Origin: Mastigias papua
Lineage: Eukaryota > Cnidaria > Scyphozoa > Rhizostomeae > Mastigiidae
Reading direction: 5' to 3'
Length of the DNA stretch: 64,000 nucleotides
NCBI GenBank assembly: GCA_964019165.1
Contig: OZ025268.1
Location: 11,242,359 to 11,306,358, forward strand
The translations under genes and the position numbers were made by a program. Below are positions 12,050-26,700 of the stretch, piece after piece; positions within the stretch are counted from its first letter, which is position 1; each line of letters starts with the position of its first letter. The notes below the pieces were generated by a model that had not been told where the DNA came from, searched no databases, and saw nothing but the letters and a program-made list of their open reading frames with translations.

Positions 12050-12510
12050 CACATCATTTCAAAGTACTCACCATAAGTCGCAACAAGAATCCCATTAAGT
12101 TTGAGTACACTCTACACGGACACGAATTGGAACATGTCACCAGTGCAAAGTATTTGGGGGTCATTTTTAACAATAAATTAACATGGAATGAACACATTAG
12201 CACCATCACAAGCAAAGCTAACAGAGTCCTAGGTTTCTTGAGACGGAATTTTTAAGTGAATAACCAGCAGTTGAAATCTCAAGCCTACAAAGCATTAGTC
12301 AGACCAACTATGCATCCACCGTGTGGGACCCCTATACTAAGAAGAACATCGATCAACTGGACGTATACATATATTCATTCTTTCCACGGATAATACGGGA
12401 ATGGAATCTATTACCAACAAATGTAATTGCCAGTCAAAGTTTTGACTGTTTCAGAGATAGAGTAACCACGGTTAACTATAGCTGTATACCACGCATGCCA
12501 TTAATTTAAA
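12050..12510 (+). pseudogene. LINE reverse transcriptase C-terminal fragment with internal deletion
   Basis: Frame to 12255 contains HELEHVTSAKYLGVIFNNKL followed by TWNEHISTITSKANRVLGFL, the conserved region after the polymerase palm. After a stop and frame change, 12300-12509 reads MWDPYTKKNIDQL directly joined to a segment containing FFPRIIREWNLLPTNVIA and SFDCFRDRV. The usual 60-80 residues between these two blocks (the VQRRAARF region) are missing, so an internal deletion has occurred as well as a frameshift. Confidence 0.8.
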
Positions 12511-13130
12511 TACATCAGGACTTCTTTTTATGAAAATAACTATTAGAAAACTCTTTTACCATTTGTTTAATAATTTTATGTACTTCTTTTTTAGCTGGGA
12601 CATCCATGGTGGAGAGTATGCAATATGTTCCTACTGACCATGCACAGTTTGAAGCTCACGGGCACTTCCTCCAACAAATGGGCAGTTTTACCCTTAACAT
12701 AGTGCCATTATACTTCCTTAAATTTTAGAGTAGGCCTATTTGCTTACTATCCACTCTGGCTGTCACCCCTGTCAGAATCTTCTTATTAGAAGGAAGACAG
12801 TATTTGGTAGATGTAGATTGACGGGCATGATTTATCTACAATAATTGTCCCTGATACAAAACTACTCAACATCATATATCTCTCCACCTGAAAAATTTAT
12901 CGGATAAAAGTGGGGGCCATGGGCCCCCGGCCCCCTGTCACGCGACCCCTGGATGTGTAAGAATAGATGAATTAATAATGATAATAAGTATTTAAATAAA
13001 AGATATCAGTTACAGGGTATGAGGTTTTGTTAATTATCGAATTAATTCTTCTGGGCTTCTGGAGAATAATTATGTACATGATAGAGAGGCTAGTCTGGCT
13101 TCCTGGCCTGTAGAGTAATCTAGACCCCAA
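12510..13130. other. Intergenic DNA upstream of LZTFL1
   Basis: No open frame of note. A GC-rich patch near 12,908-12,955 (gggggccatgggcccccgg, then cacgcgacccctgg) looks like the end of another dispersed element but no partner end was found. The stretch just before 13,250 is the likely LZTFL1 promoter and 5' UTR. No TATA box can be assigned. Confidence 0.4.
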
Positions 13131-13249
13131 CTGCAGATGTCACTACAACAAATTTCCCGCTGGAGAGATTAGACAATCAAGCAGCACCCTCAAGTATTTC
13201 AATTAATAGACAGCCAGCCACAGGTTCTTTTTGCGATACATTATAAGAC

Positions 13250-16200
13250 ATGGTGAGTGGAAATTAAATAGAGAACGTTGCTGTTTATTTGTAATTTCAG
13301 AAAGTAGCGAGACCTCCAGACCCATGAAATTACCTTGTATAGATTCAACAATAGGAAGTTGGGATTTCAAATGGTTTTCCTTGGAAATCCGTTGATAATG
13401 GCAACTTTAAAGGTCAGGTGTAATTTCTATGGGCTTAAAGGAATAGTTGTGAACATAAGGCATAGCATTAGTATTTCTTTATGTCAGCTTTTGTATTTAT
13501 TCAGTTAGTTTATATTACGCTAAGAAGTTCGTAGTTAGTTGCACTTAACTTATCCCCACGTAATAATTATTGCTTTAAACGGAGACACGAAGAAATTTAC
13601 TCAAAGATTAGAACAATTTGCTATTTTGCGTGATGTCGGTGGAAATATCATTGGAAGATCCACCACCACTCCCTCCGACTAATTATTTATGGAAAGCCTA
13701 GCAGGTATTGAAAATGGCAACATTACGAGACCATTGTGGTTTGCCTGTTTATTTTACTAAATAGTTTTCAGGCCTCTTTGAGCTATAATAGATTAGTCTA
13801 CACACTTCACCATTCTTTTGTTCCCGTGGGTGCTGAAGAACCAAACTGATTTTATTACAAAACCTGCCTATAACACATTGCAGAAGCTATCACCTAGTGA
13901 GCTGCAAAATGACATCAAAATTATAATATGTTATTTCTATGCAACCACTGAATATCCTTTTCTGACTGATTGATTTCCAAACTATCCTTTTCATCTCAAG
14001 ACTCCTGCTCTCTCAAACTGTTGCAACATTTCTATTTATTTAAGCTACTACTTAATCACCTCCTAGTTCTTTTCCAATTAAGTCAGATACTCTATATTTA
14101 CTGAACCAAACTTTGATATTCATCCTTTGTATAAAATACCATTGCCATATTCTTCAATTATTAAGGTTTTCTAGTAATGCTTATAAGTGGTCTGTCATCT
14201 GACCCTTCTAGTCAGACACACTTCAAGATGTTTAGCCTGGTGGGTCAACTCTCATTTATCAAGTGTAAGCAACCATGTCTGAGATTCTAGAAAACCGGCT
14301 GTTTCTATGATTTTAACTCAGATTATACCCACCTTTTTCACTAGAACCAAAGAAAAATTAGATGCTGTTTGAAAATCAAGGAGAGAAAAGTTGTAGTACA
14401 CCTACCTAGTTGACCTAGAAGTACCCTTGCCCTTAGATATTTAGTTTTTTTAAAATACCCCTTTTCAAACTCTATACCCTAGGTTTGGGATGAAATTGAA
14501 CCACTTAATCAGAGATTCCAAAGATATAGGTGCTTTTACTTGACAATAGGAGTCAACCCACTGGGGTGTTTGTATGCTGCAGGGAATTTAAGAGGTTATT
14601 TGAGTCATGTTTGCCATATGTTGAAAGGATATGGATATCCCAATAATAGATCTATTAATTTCAATACATTTCCTTGGCATGAACAAGAAGGAGCTCCAAA
14701 ACACCCATAATGCAACAAGAAGAGTCCAAACATTACTGTGCATAACATTTATATAATACTCTTTAAAAGAATTCTAGCTTTAAGCAGTTCCAGGAAGGAA
14801 CTGTTACTTGTTTGGTTACTGCAGATAAAGAAGACCGTGAGCTTTGATAATATTGTTCTAGAGCCAGAACATATGTAGACAGAGCAAAGATGAAGTACTG
14901 AAGAGATATTGTTAGAGGACCTGCATTGGCATTAAAAATATTAGTGATTTGTTGTTGCAGATTAAGATATAATTCACATAATTAACTGTTGAACTGTTGA
15001 ACTAAGTTGAATTGCTATTTATTTGGAAATTATTTTCAACCTCTTGCAGTAATGGAGAATTCAATTTGGGTAGGAGAGTTTTTGTCATACTGTACCTCCT
15101 CAGATTAGCACCCTGGGGACTTATTTGTTTTTAATACTTTTTTGGGTGGAGGCTTGTTCAAAGGGAGGGCTTATTTGAGGGGGTTTATGAAATTATTTGA
15201 CATATGTTGCAGAAACAGCTCATTTTCAAAACTGCTATTCTCCATAATATTAGAAGAATAGTTTAAATTTAAGAATCAGTCTTGATCAGTCTTCATCATC
15301 ATCTGGGGTTGGGCTTGTTAACAATTTGAAGTTTTAGTATGGGTTTTATTTGAGGGGGACAAATCGAGGATTTGCAGTATATAGGAAATATATATGTGTT
15401 TATATAAATGTAATGAAGAATATTCTTTTGTATTTCATTTAGAGTGCCATAGGACTGAATGAAAATCATCAAAATATAATCGTCAATTATTTGAGATTTG
15501 CACGATATAACAGAGGACAAACAATCAAATCTATTGACAGTTGCTTTAATGATGTCAAGGACAGCAGGTAATTTCTCAGGCTTTCTTTCTCTTTTTGCAA
15601 ATATATATGCAAAGCTAAAGCACTAGTACTCTCTGAGTACTTAGAAATTTCAAAGCGTTCAACTTTTGAAATAGCTATTAGGTCCCTGGTATTGCTTATT
15701 GATAGGCATTGCAAGATTTGAGTGTATTAAACTTTTGTTGTTTCTATGAATTTTCTACTTTTTTAAAACAATAGGTGATCTTTATCACAACAATGTCTTG
15801 TATTCTCTTGCATTTTCCTTTTATGATGTTAATTTGCAGCCTTTGATGGAAAATTGAGACCTCAGAACCCTAGCATTTATCATCCTTTGTTTGTACATCT
15901 CTACTTCTTAACACCAAACAATCATCCAAAAGTTCATTCAATTTGTGAAAGAGCTTCATTTTTTGAAAAGTACCATAAGTCCTCAAATTAGTCCAATGGG
16001 GCTTATTTATTCTTGAGATTTTGGATGGGGGCTTAGCTGAAGGGAGGGCTCATTTGGGGGAGGGCTTACAATATCATTTGAAACATGCCACATAAAAAGC
16101 TCATTGTCAAAACTGTTGTCCTCAATGATATTAGAAGAACAGTATATTTAAACATCAGTCTATATCAAGGTCTTCAGCAACCTCTGTGGTGTTGTGGAGC

Positions 16201-19200
16201 TGTGGAGCATATTGAAGGGAGATATTGTTTCAGGGGGGGGGGCTATTCGAGGATTTATGGTAATTGATTTAGGACAGGTTAGGATATCAACCTCTTTGGT
16301 TGGGAGGGAGAAGTTTTTTGATGGGAAGTAAGTTGTGAATGTTTGGCATGTTAACAGGGGATATGAAGAGCATGGATGGATTCAAGTTGATTTTCCAATT
16401 GCAGCAATTCCGATTTTTTGAATTATGTTTTCAATTGGTGGTATGCATAGTTGGAAATGCATAGCAGTGATACTCATGTAAGTCAGATGCACCTATATCA
16501 GATATTTTACAAGGTCGACAAAAATGTGGCCCCAGTCCACTCGTTGTGAGTGCTGTACTTTTTCTGTGTGTAGGTTGGATTTTACTAATCAGATTTTCAT
16601 GTAAGTAAATTGATTTTTTTTAAGTCCAGTCTCTTAGTCACATGATTTAGGCTGGATTTTGATCTTTTTTTATAGTGGAAGTGGAAAATGTTACAGCCAA
16701 TGAGCTTGTTAGTCCCCAATGGTGTAGAAGCCAATATGAGCTCATAGAAGGCACTTCATTCTTGTGAAAATGCCTACAGTGGTGGTTCAGAGCCTTCAAA
16801 GCTATGAGAAAGGGCACTATAGAACTGGTTTTCTGTCCCCTCCCCCTAAATATAGACTGTATTACCAAGCCAATTGTTAAATTTATCTTGTAGTGACAAT
16901 GTCAGAGGCGCTACTTTTCCCATCTGCCTTGGGCCCCATACTACCCCCTGAAGGGGTCTGGACTTACTTCATGTAAGTCAGACTTTGCATAAGTCAGAGG
17001 ATTTTCTTTGGTCTAAAGAGATCCAATTTACTCAAGTTTGACTGTATCAACCCTGCATTCCTGCAAGATAATAGAGTTGATAGAGAGGTATTCATAGAGC
17101 ATCTTAGAGAGGTTAAGAGGGTATATTTGGAAGCTGAAAAGAGTTTTTTATGGTCCTAATGATAAAGCAAGCCATTGGATTTTTCGATTGTTGACAGATT
17201 ATGTAAGGCAGGGCTCACACAATCCAAATTTGACCCAACAGAAGACTGCTTGAAAATTTTGATACTGATTCATATTGGTGATTTCATTTATTATAAAAAA
17301 ATGTTTTTGAAAAGAAAATTGTGATAAAACATATCTCAGCTGTTCCAGTCAGAAATGAAGGACAAGCATATAGGACTAACATAAGAGCATGCACAAGGGT
17401 GCCTTTTTATTAATCAAGAGTAGTTTGTAAAGAAGCTTCAGGTAATTCCTATGGGAAGAGAAGCAGTTCATGATAAGTCAACTCATGACAGAAAATGAGA
17501 TTATAAGTTTGCATACATTCATAGCACAGTGCAGTTGGGTGCAAGTCAGACTAGACCTGACATAGCATTTGAAGTTTGCAAGTTAACCATGAAATGTAGG
17601 AATGCAAAAGTAGCCACTGTTGCAAGCCATAGAAGTTACCAAAATTATCAAGTGAAGCTGCAGTATTCACAGTTTTCAAATCCAGTAAGTTTGGTTGATT
17701 TGAAATTACTTGTATTTAGTGATGCTTCTTAAAGAAATCTGTCAGACAGAGTTTCAAGTACAGGTGGTCATATGATTCTGCCTGCAAGAAAAGATTGCAC
17801 ATGTTGCCCTGTTTCATGGTCAGCGATATAAGTAAGGTGTTTTTTCAAAAGCACAACTGCAGCAGAAAATTCAGCAATGCTGGATGAACTTGAAGGTGCT
17901 AAATATCAGCAGTCAATACTCGCAGAAATTTTATCAGAAGAGAGGAGGGCAATAAGAACTGGAACTTATATAGATGGCAGAAACTTAATTGAATGTATTA
18001 GATCAGCAAAATCACTATTGACAAGAGGTTAGAATTGATATTACAGCAATGAAAGAATTGATATAACAGCTATGAAAGGGTAGATTTAGTATAATAAATG
18101 TTTTTACAGAAGCTAAATTTCAACAGTGACAGATGTTAATAAAACAGCAAGTCTGACAAATGATGGCAATCTCTCACACCCCCTGAAACCCTTTGAGGCA
18201 CCCTGATATCCTTAGTTGGTTCCCTGATACCCTTTGTGGTCTCCCAAGGGACTGCTAACGTCCGACAGGGAACCACTTGTCTAGACTGTGAGTTTTAGAA
18301 GGTATTAAACTACTGTAGAGCTAGAATTATGGAGCTCTTTCCTTCAATATCTTTATGGAGCCCATCCTTAGACTTTGGTGAATTAATAACCAAATGTTTA
18401 ATTATACCATCAACTCTCTTTAAAGCTGGCACCCCATGACTTGCAGAAGTGTCCTCTTAAATGAGGTCCTCTTAAATGAGGTGTCCCCTTTTTGAGTGCA
18501 GAAGAGCTCAAATATAAAAAGCATTGTCGTCACTTCAATATGTAAGGTGTGACTCGGCAAATAGAGTGTTGATGCAAAAGGCATTTGCTCAAAAAAAGTG
18601 ATCTTTAATGCTTTTCTGCTTGAGATGCTGAAATCTTTTTTCTAGAAGTATTCTCCAGGCTGAATTCAAAGATATGACAAGCTGCTCATCTTTCAGACTA
18701 TCTACCATTTAAATAGCAGCATTAATTTTTGGTATCTGTTCTTCTTTTTCTGACTCATCATCATTGCTGTCACTTTCGACACATTTTTTGCACTGTCGTT
18801 GTAACTCTTGTTTCTTCTCAGAGGCGAACTCGCCAATCACACGTACTTGTGTCAAATGGTGTTCTTCAACAGAGCACGGCGTCGCTGGGAGGCTGGGGGC
18901 TTCAGCCACCCTACTTTTTGCCAGCCAGCAATTTTTGTGGTCTTTCTTAAGCAATTTATTGACTTTGTAGCTCCCCACTTTTTTATTTTGTGGCAACATG
19001 CCTGTACAACACGTGATCGCATTGTTTACAGCAATATAGTCTCCAGGAGACACCTCAAGATTAACTTCTTCTACAAGGTTAGCAAATTCCTCACCGTTAG
19101 TGACCACCTCAGCACAAGTTTCTATGGTATATCCAGACTCCTGAAAACACTTTCGGATTGTCTCCTCGCTGACCGAAACCCACGCTTCTTTTATTCATCT

Positions 19201-20667
19201 AATGTCTTTCAAAGTGTTATCCTCATGTCCTATCTCTGCAGCTGTAGTTTGGCTGTCAACTCTTGAAATCTTCAATTTTAAGAGCAATTTTCTGTACTTT
19301 GATTTGATAGTGGAAAACTGCAACTTCAGAATGAACTTTAAAATCAGGATTGCAACGTAGAATAGAAACATTTTGTCTTTAAGGATGCTTCATCTTTAAA
19401 TTATTTTTGACAGCACTATATTGATATGTTCATTATTAGACCTAAACTAGAAAGACGACTTAACTGGCAGGAGACCTAAACTTTTCGGATACCAAAATGA
19501 CTCGAAACATATAGGTCTCCCATTGGTTATGTCCTCTTTCCAGTTTTGGTCTTACAATGATTTTGTCAATATGATTATGTCAAAGAAAATTTACAGAAGA
19601 AACATCTTTAAAGACAAGGAAATGTCTCTGTTTTTCGCTGCAATTCTGATCTTAAATTCTACTTTGAAATGTTGTATGATAAAAATGCCATCGACGTGAT
19701 AAGTGCAGGAAAAGTAGGTGATATCAGTGCATAAGTGACAATGTTTCCGAAACTAAAGAACAGTTCAATTGCTTTTTGAATAATTGGAGAAAAAGTAAAT
19801 AGAAGAGTGAGTACAGATTGTAAATTCCCTTTGAATATACATATGTTTATATGTATAAGAGAATTGTGCAAATAGTTTGTCACTGTCATCTGAGAACGAA
19901 AATCTCAAAAACGAAAGGAGCCACCGACATAGGACATGAAAGTCAATTTATGGCATGTGTTGTGATCTTTGTTTGTCACATTTGTCTTCATATCATTGTT
20001 TTCAAGCAAACGTTTTAGCGAGGTGTCCGCTTTATAGAAATGCCCACTTAGAGAGAATTTACTGTAGCTATTTATCTAATTAAGTGGCCATTTATTCTAA
20101 ATTATTCTAGACTGAATGATTTAGTGTCGTGTGTAAAAACTGATCCATTAACTTTTTTTGGTTGGAGAGAATCGTTAGTTCAACAAAGGATCATTGTCAA
20201 TGCTTGCCTTGAGCACTTGACCACAGTGTATATTTTGTAGCTATTATTTGTAGCACTTCGCTGTCTGCGACTTCTCGGCCGAATTGTATTGACAGGCTAC
20301 ATTTCCATCAAATTTTGGCATGTATGAATTTGCATACTAGTTCAATTTCCTTTTTTCATATCATGCAAGAGCTTTCACTATTATCAGTGCTCTTTTTGCT
20401 TTGATATTGTTTCGACTAAACTGTCAAATTGCAGGCTAGTATTACATTGCTGTTTTTCGTAGGTTGATCGAGGATACATACACCATTGATGAAGTTGTAG
20501 AAATTCTGGAAAGTCTTTGTTCAGTTGTTAAAGGTGAAGTAGAATTAGAGCTAACAAATGCTGCCCACACCAATGTTCTACTGTTAAGGCAGTTATTTTG
20601 TCAAGCTGAGCAGTGGCATCTGAAATTGCAAGCTGATATATCAGAGTTAGAAAATAGGTAGGTAATA

Positions 20668-20736
<69 letters not shown>

Positions 20737-23700
20737 ATGATGGTGATAATAAGATTACACGAAGTTAACATGCAGCATACTCAAGTACACTACCATTGGT
20801 TTCATGTTTAGTACGATCATCAAGAGTAGAATACATCCATATATACTTATATATTTTGAAGTGAAAGTGCGAGATAGTGAATGACCCTGGCATCCATAGT
20901 GGTGCATCTTGATTCTGTTTGGTCAGCAGGTCAGTCGACTTATTTCAGTACTAGTGAAGTCTAAGTAATTGATATCATTTGTATGACGTCATTCAGATAC
21001 AATGATGTGAAGGGATGAGAATGTATGCTTAGCTCAGCGATTGTATAATTGTATGGATTGTTGGTTATTTTTAAAGAAGTAGAGATATTCTATAGGACTA
21101 TGGGAGATTGCTAGAAGGTGTTTAAAACTTGGGAGTTAGTATGATCTTACATGCAGTAAGAGATATTTACACTAGGCCACTCCGGCCTGGCCATTTCATG
21201 GTTGTTTGGAAATTTGTCTTAGAATATAACTGATGAGTTTTTGTATGTTTTATGAGTGACTAATGGACAAATGATATTCAATCACAGATATATTGTTGTT
21301 AGATCAATTGCTGGCTGTTGATGAACTGATGTATTGATGACTGAATAGTTTATTTAGCAGTCTTGAGGTTTTTTGTTCGTCCGATGTCTTGAATCATCAT
21401 GTTGATGTTGTTAATTTTAGGAAACTCTTAGAAGAGATAGCAGAATTTGAAGAGAATGAATTTTCTGCTTCAAAATCAAAGGCAATCGTAAGTTTTAATT
21501 TCATGAAATCCCAGGTTTTCTGCATAAACTCTTTGATTGTTTCAAACATGAGTTAGCCGCCTTGAGAGCACAATCTTACAGGCTGTCAGACCTACATTCT
21601 TCGTAAGTTCCATGTGATTCCTAAGATATTAGTTCCTTTCGGTCGTGGTTAAGGAACCCAGGGCTCTTTAATGTTAAGTTATTCTTCACTCAGTACCTAT
21701 GAGAACAATTTACAGCTCTATAGTCTCCGGTAAATTCCTTAGTGAACTCAAGTAGAGATTCCTGGTTAAACTTTGTTCAATTTATCGTAGAGCTTAGGAG
21801 ACCTTGCCTTGATCGTATTATAATTATAATGTTTATCGTAGTAGTTTTATTGCACATCAGGCGAGACAGTCTCGACATACAGAACTAGATAGAGTTATTC
21901 TTCACCTTATTGCCATTATTTTCCACTTTTTAGGTCATGCCAAATTTATCACAGCAGTCTAAGTTACAACCATTGAATGAAGGTGGAAATACGGCGCTTC
22001 TTCAAATGGTTGGTTTTTATTAATCATTGACGGTCATAAGATTGAGTGCAATCAGCTATTATTTAAATTTTAGCTTTATGCTTCCCATATAGACCATAGT
22101 TAGATAGGTTGGCTTATCGATATTATGTATCAAGCCTTAGAAATCATCATTATAAGCGCCCTCATTTGTAAAAGAAATGATGTCCTGAAATGCCCAGTAA
22201 TTATGGTTTAACCATTAATACTAAGGAAGAAATTATATACTCATTAAGCCACGAATATGTTATACAATACATGAAAGGAATTGTTTTTATGATCTTCTCT
22301 AGAGGAAAGGTGGGGCAGTTGCTTGTTGACTTATGAAGGTCTTTAGTTATGGATTGTATCGTAGTATTAGTAGGAATTGTAGAGATTTTTCTACAAAGAA
22401 GTAGGCCTACTTTACAGCTATTTTGTTGTAATTCGGTGCTGTATCCCACAATTATTACTAGCAGCCAGACCCTCATATAGGAGAAGTATGCAAAATGGAT
22501 AGGTTGGGATAGAAGTGTCCGAATAGTGCCGATGTTATACATGTATAATTTATACATAATTCGTTATAATTTGTTATTTAATTATATGTTCTTGGTCGTA
22601 TGTCAAACATGTATTTAGAAGTTTCTCACTCAATATAGTCAATTCCCACCTGCATAGAAATAGTACAGGGCCTGTATGTTAGCCAACTTGTCTTTCAGAT
22701 TAGAATGGCAAAACGGGGTATGCTATGTTATTTTTCTTAAGTCAATGTTGGATATGCGGTTCTTTCGGCTATTTTGTTCTGTTATGCTATACTGGATCCG
22801 CATATATGTCATCTGTCGTAAAGAAGGCTTGAGTGTTCACTGAGTCTTGGATACAATGTTGGCGGTAAATACAATAACACCATTTCCAAACAGGTAGAGA
22901 TGTTATGAAAAGCCTTACAGCTATACAGTAACAAGAAAGGATTTGCAGCCTAAGCGGGCTCTTGTTTTCTCTCTCTCTCCATTAATTTATCTCTTTCTCC
23001 GGTTGTTTACTAAAATTTCCGGTTTTTTACTTAACTGAGACATGTTTCTTTCAAGTTGTGGGCTACTTTCAATCAGGTGTAGGAGCAGAAATACCAATCT
23101 CTTTTTGTAGAAATTTTTCCTTAATATCGTGAGCTAAACATCTTTGTGGTACGGTTAGAAGATATTATCTTGAAATGCATCATGCTTGGTGTGATCTAAT
23201 AGATTTATATTGCTCCTTTAAATATATCTTGGGTTCTTAATGACCATTATCCAGCTTCTAACTTATTGAGTTTTTGTGGTATTTTCATTTCACTTCGTAG
23301 TTGGTATAGGCATGGTTTTTTGTTGTTTTTTTTTTTAAATTAGAGTAAATAGGATTGCTGTGTTTAGTCAAATGGACCCCGTTGGCTTTTCCCAAGATTG
23401 CCGAGCCCAATATTGCCGAGATTTCTCAAGATTACCCGTTTGCTTCCTTCTGTAAACAAACTTCCAGCCGCTCGCTTATTCCAATTCGTTGCTTGTTTTT
23501 ATTATTTTCACTTAAAACCTGATCGTACTGCTTGAAGACTGTGACAATCTTTGCTCTGAGAATCTAAAATATTGATGAATATTCTTAGGAGCAAGCAGAT
23601 AGATCTGAATTTATGTTTGAAGTAGAATGTTGATGCATGGCCCTATCTTGTAGAATGACATTTTCGCCTTTTGCTTTTATCAAAAAGGAGCTTTCCTGAT

Positions 23701-26700
23701 CTCTATTGGCTGTTTGGTCTCAAAGAAGGTAGTGTTGTCCTCTGAACTGTCTTTGCACATCAGAACCTGCCATGAAATTTTAAAGTACTCAGAGAGTGTC
23801 TTAGGCCGTGTGGTTTTTGATTAGGTTATTTTATCTACTGTATTTGTATGCTTTTATTTCGATAGACCTCCGCAGATGCAATTTCATTTTGATTACCTTT
23901 GGAGGTTACAAAATTATTAATGATTAATAGGGCCACAGTTGCTTGTTGCTAAGTTTCTAAAATCACTGACAAGTTTAGTTTTGTAAAGCAGAGTTGTGCT
24001 AAGGTTTTGATGCTTGTCCTGGCTACTTTGAAATGACTTTCAAGATCGAACTGATCACGTCCAATCAACTAGCGACGTGCCATGATGCGACAAAGTTTTG
24101 AATCTTGCTCTACTTCTGAACGTGAAATTCTCACTGATTTGATACAACTCCAACAAAAGGTATTTCGATATGTACTTTTGATTCGTATCTGGCTGTCTAG
24201 ACGTAAGGCATAGTTCTCAAAATGTTCCAAGCTGATAAAAATAAAAAAGAAATCGATCTAACAGCTCAATAATTGATTCATGACATCTGAGTACATTTTG
24301 TCTTACAAAATTTTGTTTCCTTTGAATCTGGCCTACTATGAGGTTTTCGAGGACATTAGTCTCTACAGAGTCAATTTGTCTAATGGGAGCCAGAAGAAGA
24401 GGGCAAATTAGCCAACAGACATTTACATCGTCCATATCGTTATTTCGTGTGTTCATCTTGATCTCGAGTTCATAGTTCACGTCAGTATCTTCTCTCCAGT
24501 TCTTTTTTGGAAGTAGTATAATATGAAAAAGCTCTTTAATCCATTTAAACAGAATTGATTTACTATGATTAGTTTAATTTGCTTGCAGTTGTTGTAGTTG
24601 TGATATACCCAATCGATGGTCTTTATGTTGTTTCGCATCACTATTACTTTCTTTGCACTATAAATAACTTATTTGGATTGCTGTATCTATGTATCATATT
24701 ATAATAAAAAAATTTCAAGGGATTCTCTCCGTGAAAAGAACATTTACGAAACACACTTTGTGTGGTAAAACGGGCTTCTAAGGTGTATCAGTTGATTTCT
24801 TACTCTCCTGCTCCTCGACCATAAGGTGCTGCTTTAAGAGGGTCTTGCAGGCTAAATCTCACTGCTAGTAACAAATGCCCTTTGACTGCTCCATAAATAA
24901 CCTATTGGAATGGCTGGCGATTTCTATGAAGCTTTTCTTTATACCTACTACTAGGAAATCAACCGACTCCAAGAAGAAAATACAAGATTAAAGGAAAGAG
25001 CAGCAATGTTAGAGAAAATGGTAAGAGTAGTTTTTAGTCCAATTTGTAATCTCGTCATCACCACCAACGTCATTGTGGTCATAGCCTTCATTATCATTGC
25101 ACATCATCTCAATTATGTGGAGCTTGAAAAATAGCTGATAGTGGGCAGGTTATCTTCTTTGTGTTTGTGTGGCTGTTAGGGCCCTTATTTCCGAGCTTGA
25201 CTTCTCATCGGCCGGTTTGGAAGGTCGGGCATGGGTGGATTGATTTCATGATCCCAGGGATTCCCTGTTCTTTGTTTCTTAAATGTTACGGTTCTGTTTA
25301 CCTTTATTTTACTAGTATGAATCTTATAAAGTATCTTTTTTTTAAAGGGCTGTTTTTAAAACTACTTAGGTTGAGTATTTGCTTAATATAAATATGAAGC
25401 GAAATTAATTGAAATGAAAAAGAAATGGGTAAAACTTGACTCGCATACCTTAATCTGACCATCCACATTCTATTTGATCAATATTCGTCTTGTGTTTTCA
25501 GGCCTCAAATGCTCTTGAAGAGAAGACAAAGTTATCCTCGGATTTAAGTAAAGCACGCACTGAACTCAGCGTGCAAGGGAACTCACCAGCCAAGGTAGGG
25601 ACTTCTTTCCTTCAAAGGTATATTGCGAAGGCACATTTCAAAGACTTTTTGATTCACCTTTAGTAGTGTTGTATACGACCAGTCAAATACCATGCCATTA
25701 ATTAATTGACAGAGATTTTTAGTCTTGTGCAACCTGGAATTTTACTCATGAGTATTTACTTTTAATTCTTTTAATTCTTCAAGCTTTGTGTTTTAATAGA
25801 ACTTGAACGATTGCAGCTTCTTTGCAAGCCGACTAATAAAATATAGCGTATATAAATTTCTGTCTTTTTGACATAAATTGTTATAGTTTTATTGTTGTTA
25901 TTAGCATTATTTTGTTTATGAACACCCCAGGTGTTATTTGTTTGTTTGTCTAATGGTTGTAACCTGCTAAATGAAACTTACCTTGTTAGAAGAAGTTTAT
26001 TTTAAAGGTCAGGTATATCTAGGATTTAATTTGAAAATTATAACATAATTTATTTTAACTCGACATTCATCATTTCCGCGTTATTTTTCTGCAAACTGTC
26101 TACAAAGTCATCAGCACAGCCTACTGTTCACTTTGTGCGAGAATCATAACACTTTGCTAGCCAGAACTCCTCAGCTAATGCTTGTATTTATGCCTATTGA
26201 TATCAATGTTCATTCTTGTCTTGCCCAAGAAGATGGTAGCCCAGCCGAGTACACATTATCACCTAGAAAGATGTCTGTTTTCCGAATCTATTGTACATGA
26301 AATAAACTTTGAATCCATTGGTTTTGTTATTTTAGAAGTCACTTGTATCACTGAAGCACCAGTATCAATAAATGTAACTTATGGTTGTAGATTGATGATA
26401 GTGCTGTTCAAGACCTTACCAACAAAGTGGCTGCTCTGAATCAAGACCTCAGAGATGTATGGTTTTCTTTGATAAAAATAATTCCATTTGACTACACCTT
26501 TGATTTCTATCCAATTCATTGCTTCAGGATTTTAGACCAATCGTACTGATGTTGATTACCTTATCATCAAAAATTAACTATGGATAAATTACCGTAGGAA
26601 GATATTTACGCGATCTAAAATTGAAGGAATTTGATGAAATTTACGCGGTTTTAGAAAAATTAACTTTACGCGGCAGGAAATTAACACTGATACAAATTGC

